Shown here: positions 1-11,879 of the stretch, piece after piece
Layout of the letters: each line of letters starts with the position of its first letter
Position numbering within the stretch: the first letter of the stretch is position 1
Made by a program: the position numbers and the translations under genes
The notes under the pieces: generated by a model
Databases searched by the model: none
What the model saw: the letters and a program-made list of their open reading frames with translations, nothing else
Told to the model about the DNA's origin: nothing
Assembly: GCF_905163445.1 (NCBI RefSeq)
Contig: NC_053190.1
Span: 5,210,501 to 5,274,500 of the forward strand
Length of the DNA stretch: 64,000 bases
Source: Pararge aegeria
Lineage: Eukaryota > Arthropoda > Insecta > Lepidoptera > Nymphalidae
Direction of reading: 5' to 3'

Positions 1-62
1 ATGCAAATTTGATCTGTGAACAGCGACGCCTTTAGATCTAATAAGTTTCTTATCATTTTTTT

Positions 63-959
63 TTCGGTTTGATTGTAGCTAATAACCGCCATAAGGGTCA
101 ACAGCATGGCCAGGGGATGGGGGCGAGCGCGAAAGTCACCAGGAAATCAGGAAATGCAACTTTAATAGCAATGTTTTGTGTATACGAACCATTGCACTGT
201 GTGAACTGGCAGATGGCTGCAGCGTGCAACAAAAACGAATTTTATACACATTTTTAAAATACTCACGACCTAAATTGGGTTTTGTTAAAGCGAATTCATA
301 TTCGACGGAATAATAGTGCGTCGATCATTTTTGAAACATAAATAATTAAAAAACAATATACAAAAGGTAATCTTTATTTTTATGGATTTTTTTAAATAAA
401 CGACGGTTGGTTTTGGTAAATCAAATATGTTTAAACCAATATAAACTTGCCTAGGCGGTCAGCGGTCGGACGTTACGATACAATAAATGGGCTGAACGCG
501 GGATTATTCGCGCACAGGTGAAACCAGGTACCATAATTATTTATTTTAAAGAAATGATCGGCCGCCTTGAAAACAAATTAACCTTTCAAAGGGCCCAGTG
601 ACACCATTTTCTATTTTCACTATTTTCACTTGATCCAAGATTTTATAACATTCACCTATTTAACTTCATTCAGGCTTTATAACACGCGTGTTTTATTTTA
701 ACATGTTCATTTGAAATAATATTTTAAAAGGACTTTATTTTATTAATTTAAACTAATTTATCAGGGTCTAATTACCACTCATAGAATAGGTGGTGGTGAA
801 CTTTTCATAAATCATTCTATAATTAGAAATTATAAAATATTAACATCGCATGCGATAGAAACATTACAATAATTGACACTTATGTATACCCGTATTAGTA
901 AAGTAGTTTAGATTTAGTTTTTTTTATATTTCTATGTCTGATAAAAATATTCATTTTTG
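63..959. other. No feature seen
   Basis: AT-rich. The 62-codon open frame at 69-257 shows no domain, no splice context and no repeat. Confidence 0.5.
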
Positions 960-1062
960 AAATAAATTTCATCAAAGTTGCCGAAGCGGCGGGATTTTAA
1001 CCCGCATGTCTCCGGCTATCGCGACCAGATAACTTTGCCAATTCATCCATGTCCTCCTGCGT
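960..1062 (-). mobile_element. tRNA-like SINE head, fragment
   Basis: On the minus strand there is a B-box-like 'cgggttaaaatcccg' inside a small stem, preceded by 'ggcaaagttatctggtcgcg'. It looks like a decayed tRNA-derived SINE head. It is not a tRNA gene: no acceptor stem can be closed. Confidence 0.4.
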
Positions 1063-1423
1063 GCCCATTGTCATTTTGTGTCAGTCAAAGCAACGAGACT
1101 ATAATTCAGTGTATTATTTTTATAAAAATAAACAAAAAATAACAGTAACAAAAACAACAAAAATAAATTTATAAAATTAAATTAAATAGCGATGCGCGCG
1201 CTTTTTTATTCAATTAAAAGTAAAAAAAATAGAAATAATCTTATAACCGTAAACAGTCGAATAAATGGTATAGATAGTTCTGAATTTCTAAACACATGTT
1301 GATTATTGTGAAGCTGAATCTAGAATATTGATTTACGTCCGATATTAAGAGTCAATGTAGTCTAGTAATGAAGTAGTGCCATTCTTTTCTGTAGACTTGG
1401 AATTAGATTGATTATTAATATCA

Positions 1424-1614
1424 CAGTGAATTTAAGTAGTAGGTCCCGGGTTCGATTCCCGCATGGGCAATTTTTGAATTTACTACAGAATAGAACTCTG
1501 GTCTGTTCTGGTGGGAGGCTTTGGCCGGGGCTAGTTACCACCCTAACGACAAAGACGTGCCGCTAAGCTATTTAGTGTTCTAGTGCGATGTCGCGTGGAA
1601 ACCGTTTAAGTTTA
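1424..1614 (+). mobile_element. Repeat C (SINE-like)
   Basis: Begins with a B-box motif GGTTCGATTCC (1449-1459), then 'ggtgggaggctttggccg', 'gacaaagacgtgccgctaag' and 'gatgtcgcgtggaaaccg'. Repeat C recurs about a dozen times here and the B box suggests a tRNA-derived SINE. Confidence 0.7.
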
Positions 1615-2010
1615 CCATAAACCACCCGAAGTGGGTCACCCGAAGTTAACTGATCACCGCCGCCCATAAACAACTGCAGCACCAGAGGAGCCACCGATGC
1701 GTTGCTGGCTTTTAAGGAATTTGTTCATCCGCCTTGAATAGCCCTGAATTGTATTTTTGAGGAAACTCATCAGATGGGAGATTATTCCACAATTTGTAAG
1801 TGAGTTGTAGAAATGATCCGGTATTACGAATAGTAGAAGAATATCCAGATGATGAGAGTGGAATTGTATTAAATGTCGTATTACTTTAAAACATAGATAC
1901 CAACTTGAATGATTACAGACTGAAATGTCGGTAGGTATCCCATTCGTCACCATTTTACGGCAATGTGTCAATACTGCCGTGTCTACAAAATCACAAGTCA
2001 AACCGATGTC
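1612..2010 (-). mobile_element. LINE 3' end with reverse-transcriptase C-terminus (degenerate)
   Basis: Read on the minus strand, 1740-1815 encodes KLWNNLPSDEFPQKYN, the LWNNLP-type motif at the C-terminal end of many non-LTR retrotransposon reverse transcriptases. A frameshift follows, after which another frame continues with NKFLKSQQRIGGSSG and a stop. The 3' flank contains 'ggcggcggtgatcagtta', similar to LINE tails common in Lepidoptera. It is a dead, 5'-truncated copy. Confidence 0.7.
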
Positions 2011-2203
2011 GATAATCAAATTATTTTATTGTTAAGGTTTTTTTTCTGAATATTATACTCGCTTTCAATTTTAACAAGGGCTTTTACGTTTAGGAATATG
2101 AATAATATTGTGTTCTCTTGATATATTAGAATAGAATAACAAATATCAAAAGGTGAGGGATTACGCCCACATTAATCAAATAAAAGATTGAATACTATGT
2201 AAT

Positions 2204-2960
2204 ACTAGCTTCTGCCTGCGACCTTGGTCTGCGAGAATTAAGAAATGGGTCTATCTATGGCTTCGCTTGTTAAAAATTTTAATCTCACCACGGGAACTTT
2301 TTGAGAGATCGGTATAGAAAGTACATGTACTTTTCCATAGCATAGGTGACATGCATAACAAATTTCAAAGCTGCTCATAAACTGTTTTCAATTTTCCCTC
2401 GGAAACTCCTAAAAGAATCGGGATTAAAACTAGCCTATGTTCTTTTCCATGTCAAAGACTACATGCATGCCAAATTTCATCGAAATCCTTTAAGCCGTTT
2501 TTGCGAGATTGAGTAACAAACATCGAAACTTTTACATTTATAATTTTACTAGCTCTTGCCCGCGAGTTCGTCTGCGTTTGTTTTTGTTTTTAAAGTATTC
2601 AGTATCGCTAAGGCTTAAATGGGGGGCTTGCTGCAGTCCGCTGATGAGTTCTGTCCTCTATCTCCAACCACATTCATAAGATCTTTACAAAGTTTGGGCA
2701 AAGTTAAACACATATTATAACCTTTTTTATAGTACAAAAATAATTATTTAGATCGGTTATAATTTGTCGTAGTAAAATCGTCAATCAATTTCATCACCTC
2801 TCCCAAAGGAACCGAGCTTAATGTCGGGATAAAAAGTATCCTATATTACTTCTAACACTTTCAAGAATATGTGTACAAAGTTTTATGAGAATCGGTTAAG
2901 TAGTTTTTGCGTGAAAGCGTAACAAACAAACTTACATTGGCATTTATAATATTAAATAAA
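2204..2960 (+). repeat. Two head-to-tail 'cttcgtctgcg' repeat copies
   Basis: Copy 1 starts near 'actagcttctgcctgcgacc' (2204) and copy 2 near 'actagctcttgcccgcgagt' (2546). Both end in a 'aagccgtttttgcg / gttaagtagtttttgcg' motif followed by 'gtaacaaac'. This is a degenerate lepidopteran retroelement-derived repeat. Weaker starts of the same kind are at 3186 and 3414. Confidence 0.5.
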
Positions 2961-2962
2961 GT

Positions 2963-3048
2963 AGGGATAAGGATAGGGATAGGGATATGGATAGGGAAGG
3001 GATAGGGATAGGGATATGGATAGGGAAGGGATAGGGATAGGGACTAGG
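2963..3048 (+). repeat. 29-bp minisatellite with GGATAG substructure
   Basis: About 2.7 copies of a 29-bp unit built from GGATAG, GGATAT and GGAAG blocks, with a full first unit at 2971-2999 and a second at 3000-3028. Not the insect telomere repeat TTAGG. Confidence 0.8.
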
Positions 3049-3059
3049 ATGTTTGAGTA

Positions 3060-4674
3060 GGTATGACAAATTTTTTTTTCGAGAGCAATGTAAAACTACT
3101 TAATATTCGTTTTATTCCAGACAAAATATATATTTCATGGCACTAAAGCTCTCTTCGCAGCAGTCAAATTAATTGCGAACTAATTTACTTGCTAGGGATT
3201 TCGTCCGCTCGGATTTAGGTTTAAAAATCCTGTAAGAATCCTTTGTTTTCCCGGGATAAAAGTGGTCTCCGTCACTGTCGGCTCTTTTACTTCATCTATG
3301 CAAATTACTTTGGTTTGTTATTCCGTTGCTATGTGGAAGAAGGAAAAAGGAGCAAATATAATTTTGCATATATACTTAAAGTAAGTGTGTGATGTTTAAC
3401 TCCTTATTTATAACTAGCTATTGTCTGTGACTTCGTCGTTTTTTGTTATTTGAAGCCGATAACATAAATTATGCCAATTTTCACGTCACCCTCTTAGGGA
3501 GTTAATTTCTTAAAATGTCCTTAAAAGAATCTAAATTTTAAATTTTAAGTGATAGTCCTAATTCGTGATTTCGTGATTAGTCAGTGAGTCAACGGGATTC
3601 TATTTTATATTTTTAGTTTTATCTACTTAAACAATAAAAACAAAATATATGCTAATAAGCTATGTGTAATGTTTATTTGAGTGAGTGTATAGATCGCAAC
3701 CGTGTTATACTTTTTATTGTGATGTTCCGGTGGTACTTTTTATTGTATTGTGAGGTCCTCATCATCAGTTTCACTTGACCAAATGGTGCTTTTCGATAGC
3801 AAATGCTCAATTTACTTTAAAAATACTCAAATCCCTATAGGTGTGAAAAGTTCCATGGATTTCTCTTTCGTGAAGATCTGATGAATATGAATAGAGGTAG
3901 AGGACAGAACTCTTCAGCGAATAGCAACAAACCCCTCACTGATACTTTAACAATACTGAGTATATAAAGTGTTGCCACATTTATGAGGACTTTGGTGCTA
4001 GGACTTAATAATAAATGCTACAAATTTTCTAGGTTAACCTTCAGCATACGAATCAACTAAAAATGCGATTTCGATTCTTCCTTTAACGATTATCTTACTT
4101 TGTTAGTGGCAGGAGCTGAGACTGATGGATACCAAATAAGCTTTCAAACTATTCGTAGGAAGCAGTACGCCGCGTCCCGTAATTTACGCAGGCGAAGCCG
4201 CAGGGCACATTTAGTATGCATATGCAATGAAAAGATAACACATACCATGCACAGTGCATAGTTCGTTTGTATTTAGTAATATAGTAAAGTATGTACAAAC
4301 AAAATAGTTCATATTTCAATGTTTTATTAGTTAAATGTGAGGGTGCAAACATTTACTCGTAGGTACTTTTATAACGTAAATTATTTGTAATACTCGAGTT
4401 TTCGCATTATATGTGATACCTACCGTTAGCAAGGCGTAAAATCAAGGGAAATTTGATGATCCGACGCTGTGGTTGTTTATAAACGAAGCAAATTAAACAT
4501 AATAACTTTCCTGATAAGGTTTCTTAAGGAAGAATGGAGAGAAAATTTTACTGAAATTTTCTTTATTAGCTGAAAATTCTTTTTCATGTTATTCCTCGAT
4601 ATCTCCGGGAAATGTCTACCATTTTTACTATAATTTTTTATTAGAATAACGGTGTGGTAGTTTTTTTTTGTATT
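3060..4674. other. No gene; decayed repeat starts only
   Basis: Weak 'cttcgtccgc' repeat remnants at 3186-3330 and 3414-3500. The rest is AT-rich unique sequence. Confidence 0.5.
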
Positions 4675-4865
4675 TTACTACAAGCTAGCTCTGCAGTCAC
4701 GCCTGGTGGTAAGTATGATGCAGCGTAAGATGATAGCAGCCATACTGTTAGTGATATAGCAGTTATATTAAACCCATTCCTCTTATCGGTTTTTATGCGG
4801 CATCGTACCGGAACGCTCAATCGCTTGGCGCCATGGCTTTGTAGGTAGGGTTGGAACTAGCCAAG
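4675..4865 (-). mobile_element. Repeat C, minus strand
   Basis: Shows the complementary landmarks 'tatattaaaccca', 'catcgtaccggaacgctcaa' and 'agccaaggccacc', diverged from the consensus. The (GT)n tract 4909-5030 follows closely. Confidence 0.65.
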
Positions 4866-4908
4866 GCCACCAGAATATACTTAAAAATATAATCGGGAAC
4901 GGGTGGCG

Positions 4909-4940
4909 CGTGCGTGCGTGTGTGTGTGTTTGCGTGTGTT

Positions 4941-4979
<39 letters not shown>

Positions 4980-5030
4980 TTGTGTGTGTGTTTGTGTGTG
5001 TGTTTGCGTGTGTGTTTGCGTATGTGCTGT
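4909..5030. repeat. (GT)n microsatellite with GTTT interruptions
   Basis: About 120 bp of GT broken by TTTG and TTGC units. The long His-Thr or Cys-Val open frames on both strands come from it. Confidence 0.95.
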
Positions 5031-6030
5031 GTGAGGGGGTGGCCTATTTGTGTATTCAAGCTAGGCGTGGTTTAATATTTTATGAGATATACTCGGTTTA
5101 TATGTGGGGAGTGCTATTTATTTATTTAAATATACTTCAAAGAAAACATATTTATCGCCGCGGTCCGCAAATATAAAAGCACAGAATTAAGAATGTTCTT
5201 AATTATGCGTATAGAACTTTGTCGGAATTGTTTTAATATTATTTTGGAGCATTTTGCATTTTTCCTAAAAACCTGCTGTAACATTTGACTCTAAATGTAA
5301 AATGGCTGATGAGATATAGTTGTCACTGCGTAGGTACTTTTTAAACAAAAGTTTATTACGAAAAACAGCATTACCGCCTTAACTTATCGCCTTAGTACTC
5401 TCACGGTAGTACTTTGTTTCCACCTTATCTATTTGTTTTCACCTAGCTTTACCTATAGGTAACATCACGCAGGTAATCCAGCCGACTCGCATTTCACTAG
5501 CGGGGTGGACCTAAGCTCTGAATCCCTCTATTATTTGAGATAGGACTGTATCTTATGCCCAGCAGCAACGATATGGGATCTATATCCGTAGGTATATCAA
5601 TCTATATCTATAGGTTACACATTGGTAGTGGTTTATTTTTTCATTTGAATTTTTAGTTTATCACGACATCATCACCCTTGTAGTAGTAACACCCACCACC
5701 CACGCGATATCCACGTCCCACAATGGGGACGACCCCAACTATCGTAGAAGATTTTAAGGGAGTTAACCCACCACGCTGCTCCAACGCTAATAGACCTTAA
5801 AGATTATTTCAACATGTTAGTGGCTTTCCGTGCTCTCCCAAGCACAGGGGTACGAATGATAGTTATGATATATTGTTTAGTTTATGGTATGAATAAATTA
5901 ATACATTCAATTATTTTGCACAACAGGAAACAAAAATTAAAAAAAAATTCAAATACAAAAAAATGATAAAATAGAAGGTAAAATTTGTAAGTATTTTAAA
6001 AAGTTTCTAAATAGTCCCAGTTTAACTTGG
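5031..6030. other. No gene seen; solo MITE H ends at 5182-5206
   Basis: At 5182 'cacagaattaagaa' meets 'tgttcttaatt', both ends of MITE family H with the body missing. 5640-5800 has SINE-B-like words ('ccaccacgctgctccaac') but is too diverged to call. Confidence 0.4.
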
Positions 6031-6098
6031 AATAACGACTAAGACACCGGGAGGTATTTCTGCATCGTTATAGTCCATGTAGGCTCTCTTGTTAAATT
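6031..6098 (+). repeat. Repeat K fragment
   Basis: 'taacgactaagacaccggga' and 'gtccatgtaggctct' match the left end of repeat K only. Confidence 0.55.
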
Positions 6099-6171
6099 TT
6101 CGGAGTTATGTGCACTATAACAATTAACTTTTCTAAGTTATATGCGTTTCGTATAATTAAAATAAAATATC

Positions 6172-6250
6172 ATTTGTCCGGACTTTAAGCCCTAACTATG
6201 CAACCAGTTAAAAAGAATGCGGACGTAGAACGCGGGCATCAGCAAGTATT
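6172..6250 (+). repeat. Repeat M 3' end
   Basis: 'gaatgcggacgtagaacgcg' then 'ggcatcagcaag' matches the end of the 41867 copy. Confidence 0.45.
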
Positions 6251-6589
6251 TTATAAAATGTGCTTTTACAAAGATTATCTTTAGTTTCTATTATGCAGAT
6301 TATCTTAGACGGATATTATAAAAAAAGATTTTTAGAAAAATGTATTTCCCAGCTAATCTTGCTCGCTAATTACGTGCAACGCTATCACCATACTACGCCG
6401 CACCAAAGTCTAGGTAATGTAGGTAGCTATTAAATCTCCACACTATTAAATTATCACCGCTTCGTTGTACGTTTTTCAACGCTGAGAAATGGAAAAGCTT
6501 TTTTTTAACAAGTGACTCTTCTGACACGGTTTTAAAAGTGTAATGCACTCACTAATAAAAGAGAATGTATTCTATTTCTAAAGACTTTA

Positions 6590-6850
6590 CTCTATTCCAG
6601 GTCTGTGCTGCGGCAAACTGTACTATATACAAAACTGTACAATAGAGATTCGCCATTTTGTAGCGGCGGCCATCTTGAACCAATTTTTATCTAACAGAGC
6701 TAAGAACTCTTCCGACTATTTCACCTTGAAAAAAAAAAAATGAACAAAATCTGTTCACCCGTTCGGGAAATACGATGCCACAGACAGACAAGCACAATCA
6801 CACACACAATTAATAACATCCCGTCGTTTTTGCGTCGGAGGTTATTAACT
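6590..6850 (+). repeat. Repeat L
   Basis: 'cgccattttgtagcggcggc', 'tctgttcacccgttcgggaa', 'cacagacagacaagcac' and 'cgtcgtttttgcgtcggagg'. Class unknown to me; I know similar text as a common lepidopteran repeat. Confidence 0.55.
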
Positions 6851-6930
6851 GCCTAAAAAAATTATAATCTGTGACGTGGATAATAAATAAAATTTTTTTG
6901 GTAATACCGACTAAGTTGGCTCCCCTTAGA

Positions 6931-7206
6931 TAATAATAATAATAATAAATAATAACTAAATATACTACGACAATATACACATCGCCATCTAGCCCTTAAG
7001 TAACCGTAGCTTGTGTGGGTACTAAGATAGCTGATGAATATTTTTTTATGAATAAAATACACATAAATACTTATATTATACAGATAAACAACCAGACACT
7101 GAAAAATATTTATGTTCATCACACAAACATTTTCAGTTGTGGGAATCGAACCCACGACCTTGGGCTCAGAAAGCAGGGTCGCTGCCCACTGCACCAGTCT
7201 GCCGAC
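6931..7206 (-). mobile_element. SINE-A, tRNA-derived
   Basis: Minus-strand order: tRNA-like head (A box 'gtgcagtgggca', B box 'gggttcgattccc'), a middle part with 'cagtgtctggttgt', then 'aagctacggttac' and a (AAT)n tail. Five other copies of the same family lie in the window. The head resembles a tRNA but it is part of a SINE, not a tRNA gene. Confidence 0.85.
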
Positions 7207-7739
7207 TAAAATTATGCGCATACGGAAAATTTAACACCACCGTAACTCATCTCAATGAAAACAATCTTATGTATGTATCAAGAACTTCATGTATACTTCT
7301 ATACTAACTACTAACTACTAAATACAGTAGGTACCTACCTTTACCTTTGTGACCGTTATTCCAAGTCTAATAATAACGATGTCTCCTATCTACAAACTGA
7401 GGCTCATCTTGTCACTCTACGTCTATGTAATATCCACCTCATGACGTAGATATGACTACTGTAGTGGGATTTTGTTACAATGGTACCATACTACCCTCAC
7501 ATTTTTGTATACTTTTAAGTTAAAAGTTTTAACGGATAGCTGCATGTGAATTAATTGTTTTTGGCATGTGGAATTAAATCTATTTTTTGTGTAGCACGCT
7601 CTAACTTACAATCTCAGCAAACCTTATAATGTAATAGCTTAAGTTTTCATGTAAGTGAATACTGTTCTTATGAAAACAATAAAAAATTTCTTAAACCGCA
7701 AGTCTGTGATACGCCAATCTGTGACGTGCAAAATGTGCT
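7207..7739. other. No feature seen
   Basis: AT-rich sequence without repeat words shared with the rest of the window. Confidence 0.5.
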
Positions 7740-8005
7740 GAGTATCTAACATGGTGCTCCCGAAATGGAGGGTTAGAAGAGTTAGGTTAGCGCAGGGCTA
7801 GAATAACGAGAGTTACTGACAAAATTTAACGAGTCACTAAGCGGATGTGGACGGGGCACATAGCTAAATGTAGAATCTATAGACGATAAGATTCCAAGGT
7901 GCTTAAATGGCAACCCTGCATCGGTTAACACAGCGAATACGCGCACCAGGAAAAAGAAAATTGTAGTGATAGGCAGCAATACACAAAGTAAGCAAAAATT
8001 CATAC
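7740..8005 (+). mobile_element. Degenerate LINE (RTE-like) C-terminal fragment
   Basis: In the plus frame starting near 7830, VTKRMWTGHIAKC, two stops and DSKVLKWQP can be read. The order R-W-x-GH-x-AR followed by V-L-x-W-x-P matches the tail of RTE-type reverse transcriptases as I know it. Two in-frame stops show it is inactive. Confidence 0.5.
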
Positions 8006-8290
8006 CACGGTTATATTCTATGCATCTAAAAACTAATGCTATAGTTCCAGTTTAAAATGATAATGAAAAATAGAAAAAAATATAATGTTACACACATTAT
8101 TCCTAGACATGGCCTTGTCTATCCACGTTTTTTAGATGCCTACGTGACCTATAAAGTTCACGCTGAAAGCGGATACATATGTGGTAAACGTCCTCAGCGT
8201 ACATAATTTAAATAAAGCGACTTCGTTTAAAATGGTACATTGCCTTTGTAAGTGGACACAGTAATTAAATAACGCCGTACTAAGAATAAT

Positions 8291-8510
8291 ATCATCATCA
8301 TCATATTAACTCATTACCGGCCCACAACAGATGATATCCTCCCACTGTGGGAAGGATTAAGGCGGTATTCCACCACGCTGGTCCACTGCGGATCGGTTCT
8401 GAGAACATTATGGAGAACTCTCAGCCAAGCAGGTTATACCTCACAATATTTGGCTTTACCGTTGAAGCAAGTGATATTTTAATTCCTTAAAACGTACATA
8501 ACTTAGAAAA
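8291..8510 (-). mobile_element. SINE-B (GATGATG-tailed), 5' head missing
   Basis: Minus-strand copy: starts (in plus reading) with an ATC microsatellite, then 'cattaccggcccac', 'ccaccacgctggtccact', 'gttgaagcaagtgatatttt'. The tRNA-like head found in 33842-34142 is absent. Confidence 0.75.
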
Positions 8511-8813
8511 ATTTGAATCGCGGATCAATTAATAATAATATAGGAGTATATTTAATTAATACGAAATCAATAAATAATTTATTGTTAGATAAATATTTTT
8601 ACCGAATTCTGTTAATAATGGAGTTTCCTAATTCGATGCTTTCTTTTTAGCCCTAAACCTTCAAAGGGGGCTGTTATAAGTTTAACTTGTGTATATTTGT
8701 ATGTCTATATCTGATACATAAGGATCAGTAGCTTCTAATATTGAGCTAATTAAGTTTACAATACTGCTCAAGTGAAATCAAAAAAGTTTTTATCACATAC
8801 AAAAACCGCCTTA

Positions 8814-8985
8814 CACTAGTAGGCCTAGTTTATGAGAACTTTTGAAACGTCAGTCTATTTGTAGTGACTGTACCACCCGTTCGGAAGGCAGATTCCACTG
8901 AGAAGAGCCGGCAAGAAAATTAGCAGATTGCTCTTTTCCAACATCGTTTTATAGTTAAACAATCTTTAGAATTTTTCTGTCTTGT
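8814..8985 (+). mobile_element. Repeat D (conserved interspersed repeat)
   Basis: 'aacttttgaaacgtcagtct', 'gtaccacccgttcggaaggc', 'gagaagagccggcaagaaaa' and 'gctcttttccaacatcg'. Six further copies lie in the window, in both orientations. Class unknown; it has no terminal inverted repeats that I can see. Confidence 0.65.
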
Positions 8986-9637
8986 GAGAGTATTTAAGTT
9001 ATTAATAATGCGGATGGCGAGTATAAAATTGCATTCGGCTCCACAACTTCCTTGCGTAAGGCTATCACCCCACTTAACATCTCACTCTATTTTAATATCA
9101 CAAGAATATTTAACTAAGATTGGCGCGAAAATGAGAAAACACATTATGAGTTTTCTGAGAATGACAGGTTCGTAATTCAAATGTATATTATTGTTTTTTA
9201 CTGTAACATTATTTATGGCCAGACTGTGTACATAAATTTTAGATGTATTTGAATAAAGGCCACTCTCGTAGCATAAAACGATATACCTATAAGAAACGTT
9301 CTTCAAAGACGAAGAAATTATCAAAGTTTGAAAAGCTTGATAAAGAAGTAAAGACTAAGTACATAAGAAATAAATATTTAAGAGCACGTAGTACAGTTAA
9401 TTCTAAAATCAATTAATGATAGCGGGGTTAGAATCTCCACCCCGGGATCACAAGTTTTAATTCTCGCCAGGCAACTCGAAATAACTTGTGCTAAAGGGAG
9501 TTCTTAATATGTTACACTACACTTTATTAGGATGTGTAACATAATTATGTCAATTAAACTAAAATTAGAACTGGTTAGAAAATTTACGATATGCATTATA
9601 ATATCGCTTATGATATATAGGCAGACTTAGTATAGTA

Positions 9638-9752
9638 TCATCATCGTATTGACCCATTACCTGTACCCTGTAGTACAGTGTACGGGTCCTTTCTCACGAG
9701 AAGGTGTTAGGGCCATAGTCCACCACGCTGGCCCAGTGCGAATTGGTCGACT
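9638..9752 (-). mobile_element. SINE-B fragment
   Basis: Carries the tail half only, ending at 'gcgaattggtcgactc', where a second SINE-B (9754-10063) begins in the same orientation. Two tails in a row suggest insertion of one copy next to or into the other. Confidence 0.7.
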
Positions 9753-9753
9753 C

Positions 9754-10063
9754 TCATCATCATCATCATCATTTCAACCCATTACCGGCCACTACAGAGC
9801 ACGGTTCTCCTCCCACAATGAGAAGGGGTTGAAGCTGTTGTCCGCCACACTGTCCCAGTGCGGGTTGGTGCACTCCACACACCTTTGATAACATTATGGA
9901 GATCACTAAGGCGTGCAGGTTTCCTCACGATGACTTCCGTCACTGTTGAAGCAAGTGATATTTTAATTGCTCAAAAAACACACATAACTAAGAAAAGTAA
10001 GAGGTGCGTGCTGGGATTGCCATAATTGAAGTCAAATGTCTTACTCACTGGGCTATCACCGCT
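9754..10063 (-). mobile_element. SINE-B, near full length
   Basis: Minus-strand copy with (CAT)n tail at 9754-9772, the full middle, and the head complement 'actgggctatcaccgc' at its right end. The B-box region is diverged. Confidence 0.78.
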
Positions 10064-10452
10064 TCCAGACTTAGGATATTTACGTTAAAAACTGGGAACC
10101 CATGATTCCTAGAATTAACGTAAAACTTTATTTGCTATTATCCACGCAAACGTTTTTATTTTTAGTTTATAGTAAAGTATAGTATAATAATTAAGTTGTC
10201 AAAGTAAACATCATGGAAAGACCGGCACCCCTGAGAGTTTGACATAGCATCCATGTTCTCAAAGGCGTATAGTCTAAGTAAGTAAGTAAGTATACCAATA
10301 CGCACTTAGCTAGCGTGGCGGGCTATGGCCTACACCCTTCTGAAACCAGATTAGTGCCCATATGGGGAGCGTTTGTTTGCTATGAACTTCAAGGCACGTA
10401 AGAAAGGAAAATATAAAATTTGGACCTGCAACGTGAGACACCAATCCAGGTG

Positions 10453-10656
10453 CAGTGGCGTGTATTGAGGTTATGCACAGGGTATGCAGATGATATAAAA
10501 TAAATAAAATCTCCAGTACGAGTTATATAATACTTCAGGATAGGCATTGTAAGATTTATAAAAAGCCTACCCTTGAGTATTTAAAACTAGTACTGGTGAT
10601 TTTCTTCATTTGATATCATCTGCATACCCTGTGCATATCCTCTGTGCACGCCACTG
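10453..10656. mobile_element. hAT-like MITE (family G) with exact 8-bp TSD
   Basis: 204 bp, beginning CAGTGGCGTGTATTGAGG and ending with a close reverse complement (to about 50 bp) CTCTGTGCACGCCACTG. The direct repeat TCCAGGTG lies at 10445-10452 and 10657-10664. Eight-base duplications with CAG...CTG ends are typical of hAT transposons. It encodes nothing, so it would need a transposase from elsewhere. Confidence 0.88.
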
Positions 10657-10664
10657 TCCAGGTG

Positions 10665-11813
10665 CCAACTTAGGTCCTCGTTAATAAAGCAGCAGAATAT
10701 ACTGATTTGCGCTCCGTTAACTTGGCTATACCAACTTAACTAGATAAGTACATTAGCTTAATAGAGAATACGGGTCCAATCTAGTGCCATGTTGTAATTA
10801 TCGTCTGGCACGTCCAACACCCACTAATAATAAAAGCATTTTCTTTCTAGGTATCGCTTTAAGAAGCTTTTGCTAAGTTTTATAATTTAGGTATATTTTA
10901 AAACATTCTAACTTATCATTTCACTGATTTTATATCAAACTCAGATTGCTATCTGGGGAAGGGCTCAAGCGACAAACAAGCAAAACATTTATCAACAGAA
11001 TAAAAAGAAAGTTTGAAAAATGAATGTTTTGAAAATTGGATGTTGAACAATGTGTGTCTATAATTCATTTGTGCTTTAGAGGACTATTGGATGTAAGAGC
11101 AGAACACATGAAAATTAAATAAAAATTTGTAACAAAAATTTCTTTTAAAATATTGTTATGTAAGAAAAAGACAACATCGTTAAAGCAAAAATGCAACTTT
11201 GCATATCTGCTTTTAAATATTAAGTCAAAATGTATAGCTGTTATTTGAGTAAAATCTTAGATAAAAAGTGGTGCCAAGCGACAAAAGAGATATTCAACTT
11301 ATTTTATATGTGTGCGTAATGAAACTGGCCCTTTTTTACAAAAAAAACTTTTCTACGAAATAATACACTTTAAATAATCTTGATTGATTTTAAATAGGCG
11401 AAATAACAAACAAAAAATATTTATATTTTTTATGCTGTGTTATTTTTATTTAGTAGAAAGAGCAACCTCGTATTTCTTCCCGTATTAAATCCGTTCTACG
11501 ACTGTTGAGTACGTGACCACTCGAAGTCGTAAACTTGCATGAACTGACGCCGCTTCAAGTATAATGGAACGTGTGTGTTATATATAGTGGATCTGCAAAT
11601 TGGATCAAGTCTCGAGCCTCATACAAGTTGGACTATGCACTTGAACGTCTGTAAACTACATATGGGTTTGACAAAACTCAATGTGGACAGTCCATCATAT
11701 TTTTTTTTATTTAGGTTTATATGCATGTTACATACATATTGAAAGATTTCCTTTTTTTTCTAATTATTAGTAAATTTAAATAATAAGAACTGACTTAAAC
11801 TCTATTAAAAAAA
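10665..11813. other. No feature seen
   Basis: AT-rich. No open frame over 60 codons and no recognised repeat. Confidence 0.5.
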
Positions 11814-11879
11814 AAGCCAATGTTTCAGATTTTGTTTTAAATACCGTTTGTATTTAAGCAAAATCTGAAACATTGGCTT
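11814..11879. repeat. Hairpin with 27-28-bp arms, 7-nt loop
   Basis: The left arm begins AAGCCAATGTTTCAGATTTT; the right arm ends with its reverse complement. One small bulge; loop 'ccgtttg'. The size fits a microRNA-like precursor, but arm complementarity is unusually high. Confidence 0.75.

Noticed and set aside
1654..2019. 121-codon minus-strand open frame as a host gene
   Set aside because: It overlaps LINE reverse-transcriptase sequence whose motif lies in another frame; part of its C-terminus is LINE.
2204..2960. CRISPR-like or regulatory direct repeats
   Set aside because: The similarity is that of two decayed copies of one retroelement-derived repeat, with no regular spacer pattern.
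2963..3048. Telomere-like repeat
   Set aside because: The unit is GGATAG-based, not TTAGG, and the tract is short and interstitial.
4817..5176. Open frames of repeated His-Thr or Cys-Val on both strands
   Set aside because: They are translations of the (GT)n microsatellite.
7130..7206. tRNA gene on the minus strand (also at 26.5, 45.3, 50.5 and 54.1 kb)
   Set aside because: tRNA-like A and B boxes are present, but the same head is followed each time by the same SINE body and tail, and no closed acceptor stem is seen.
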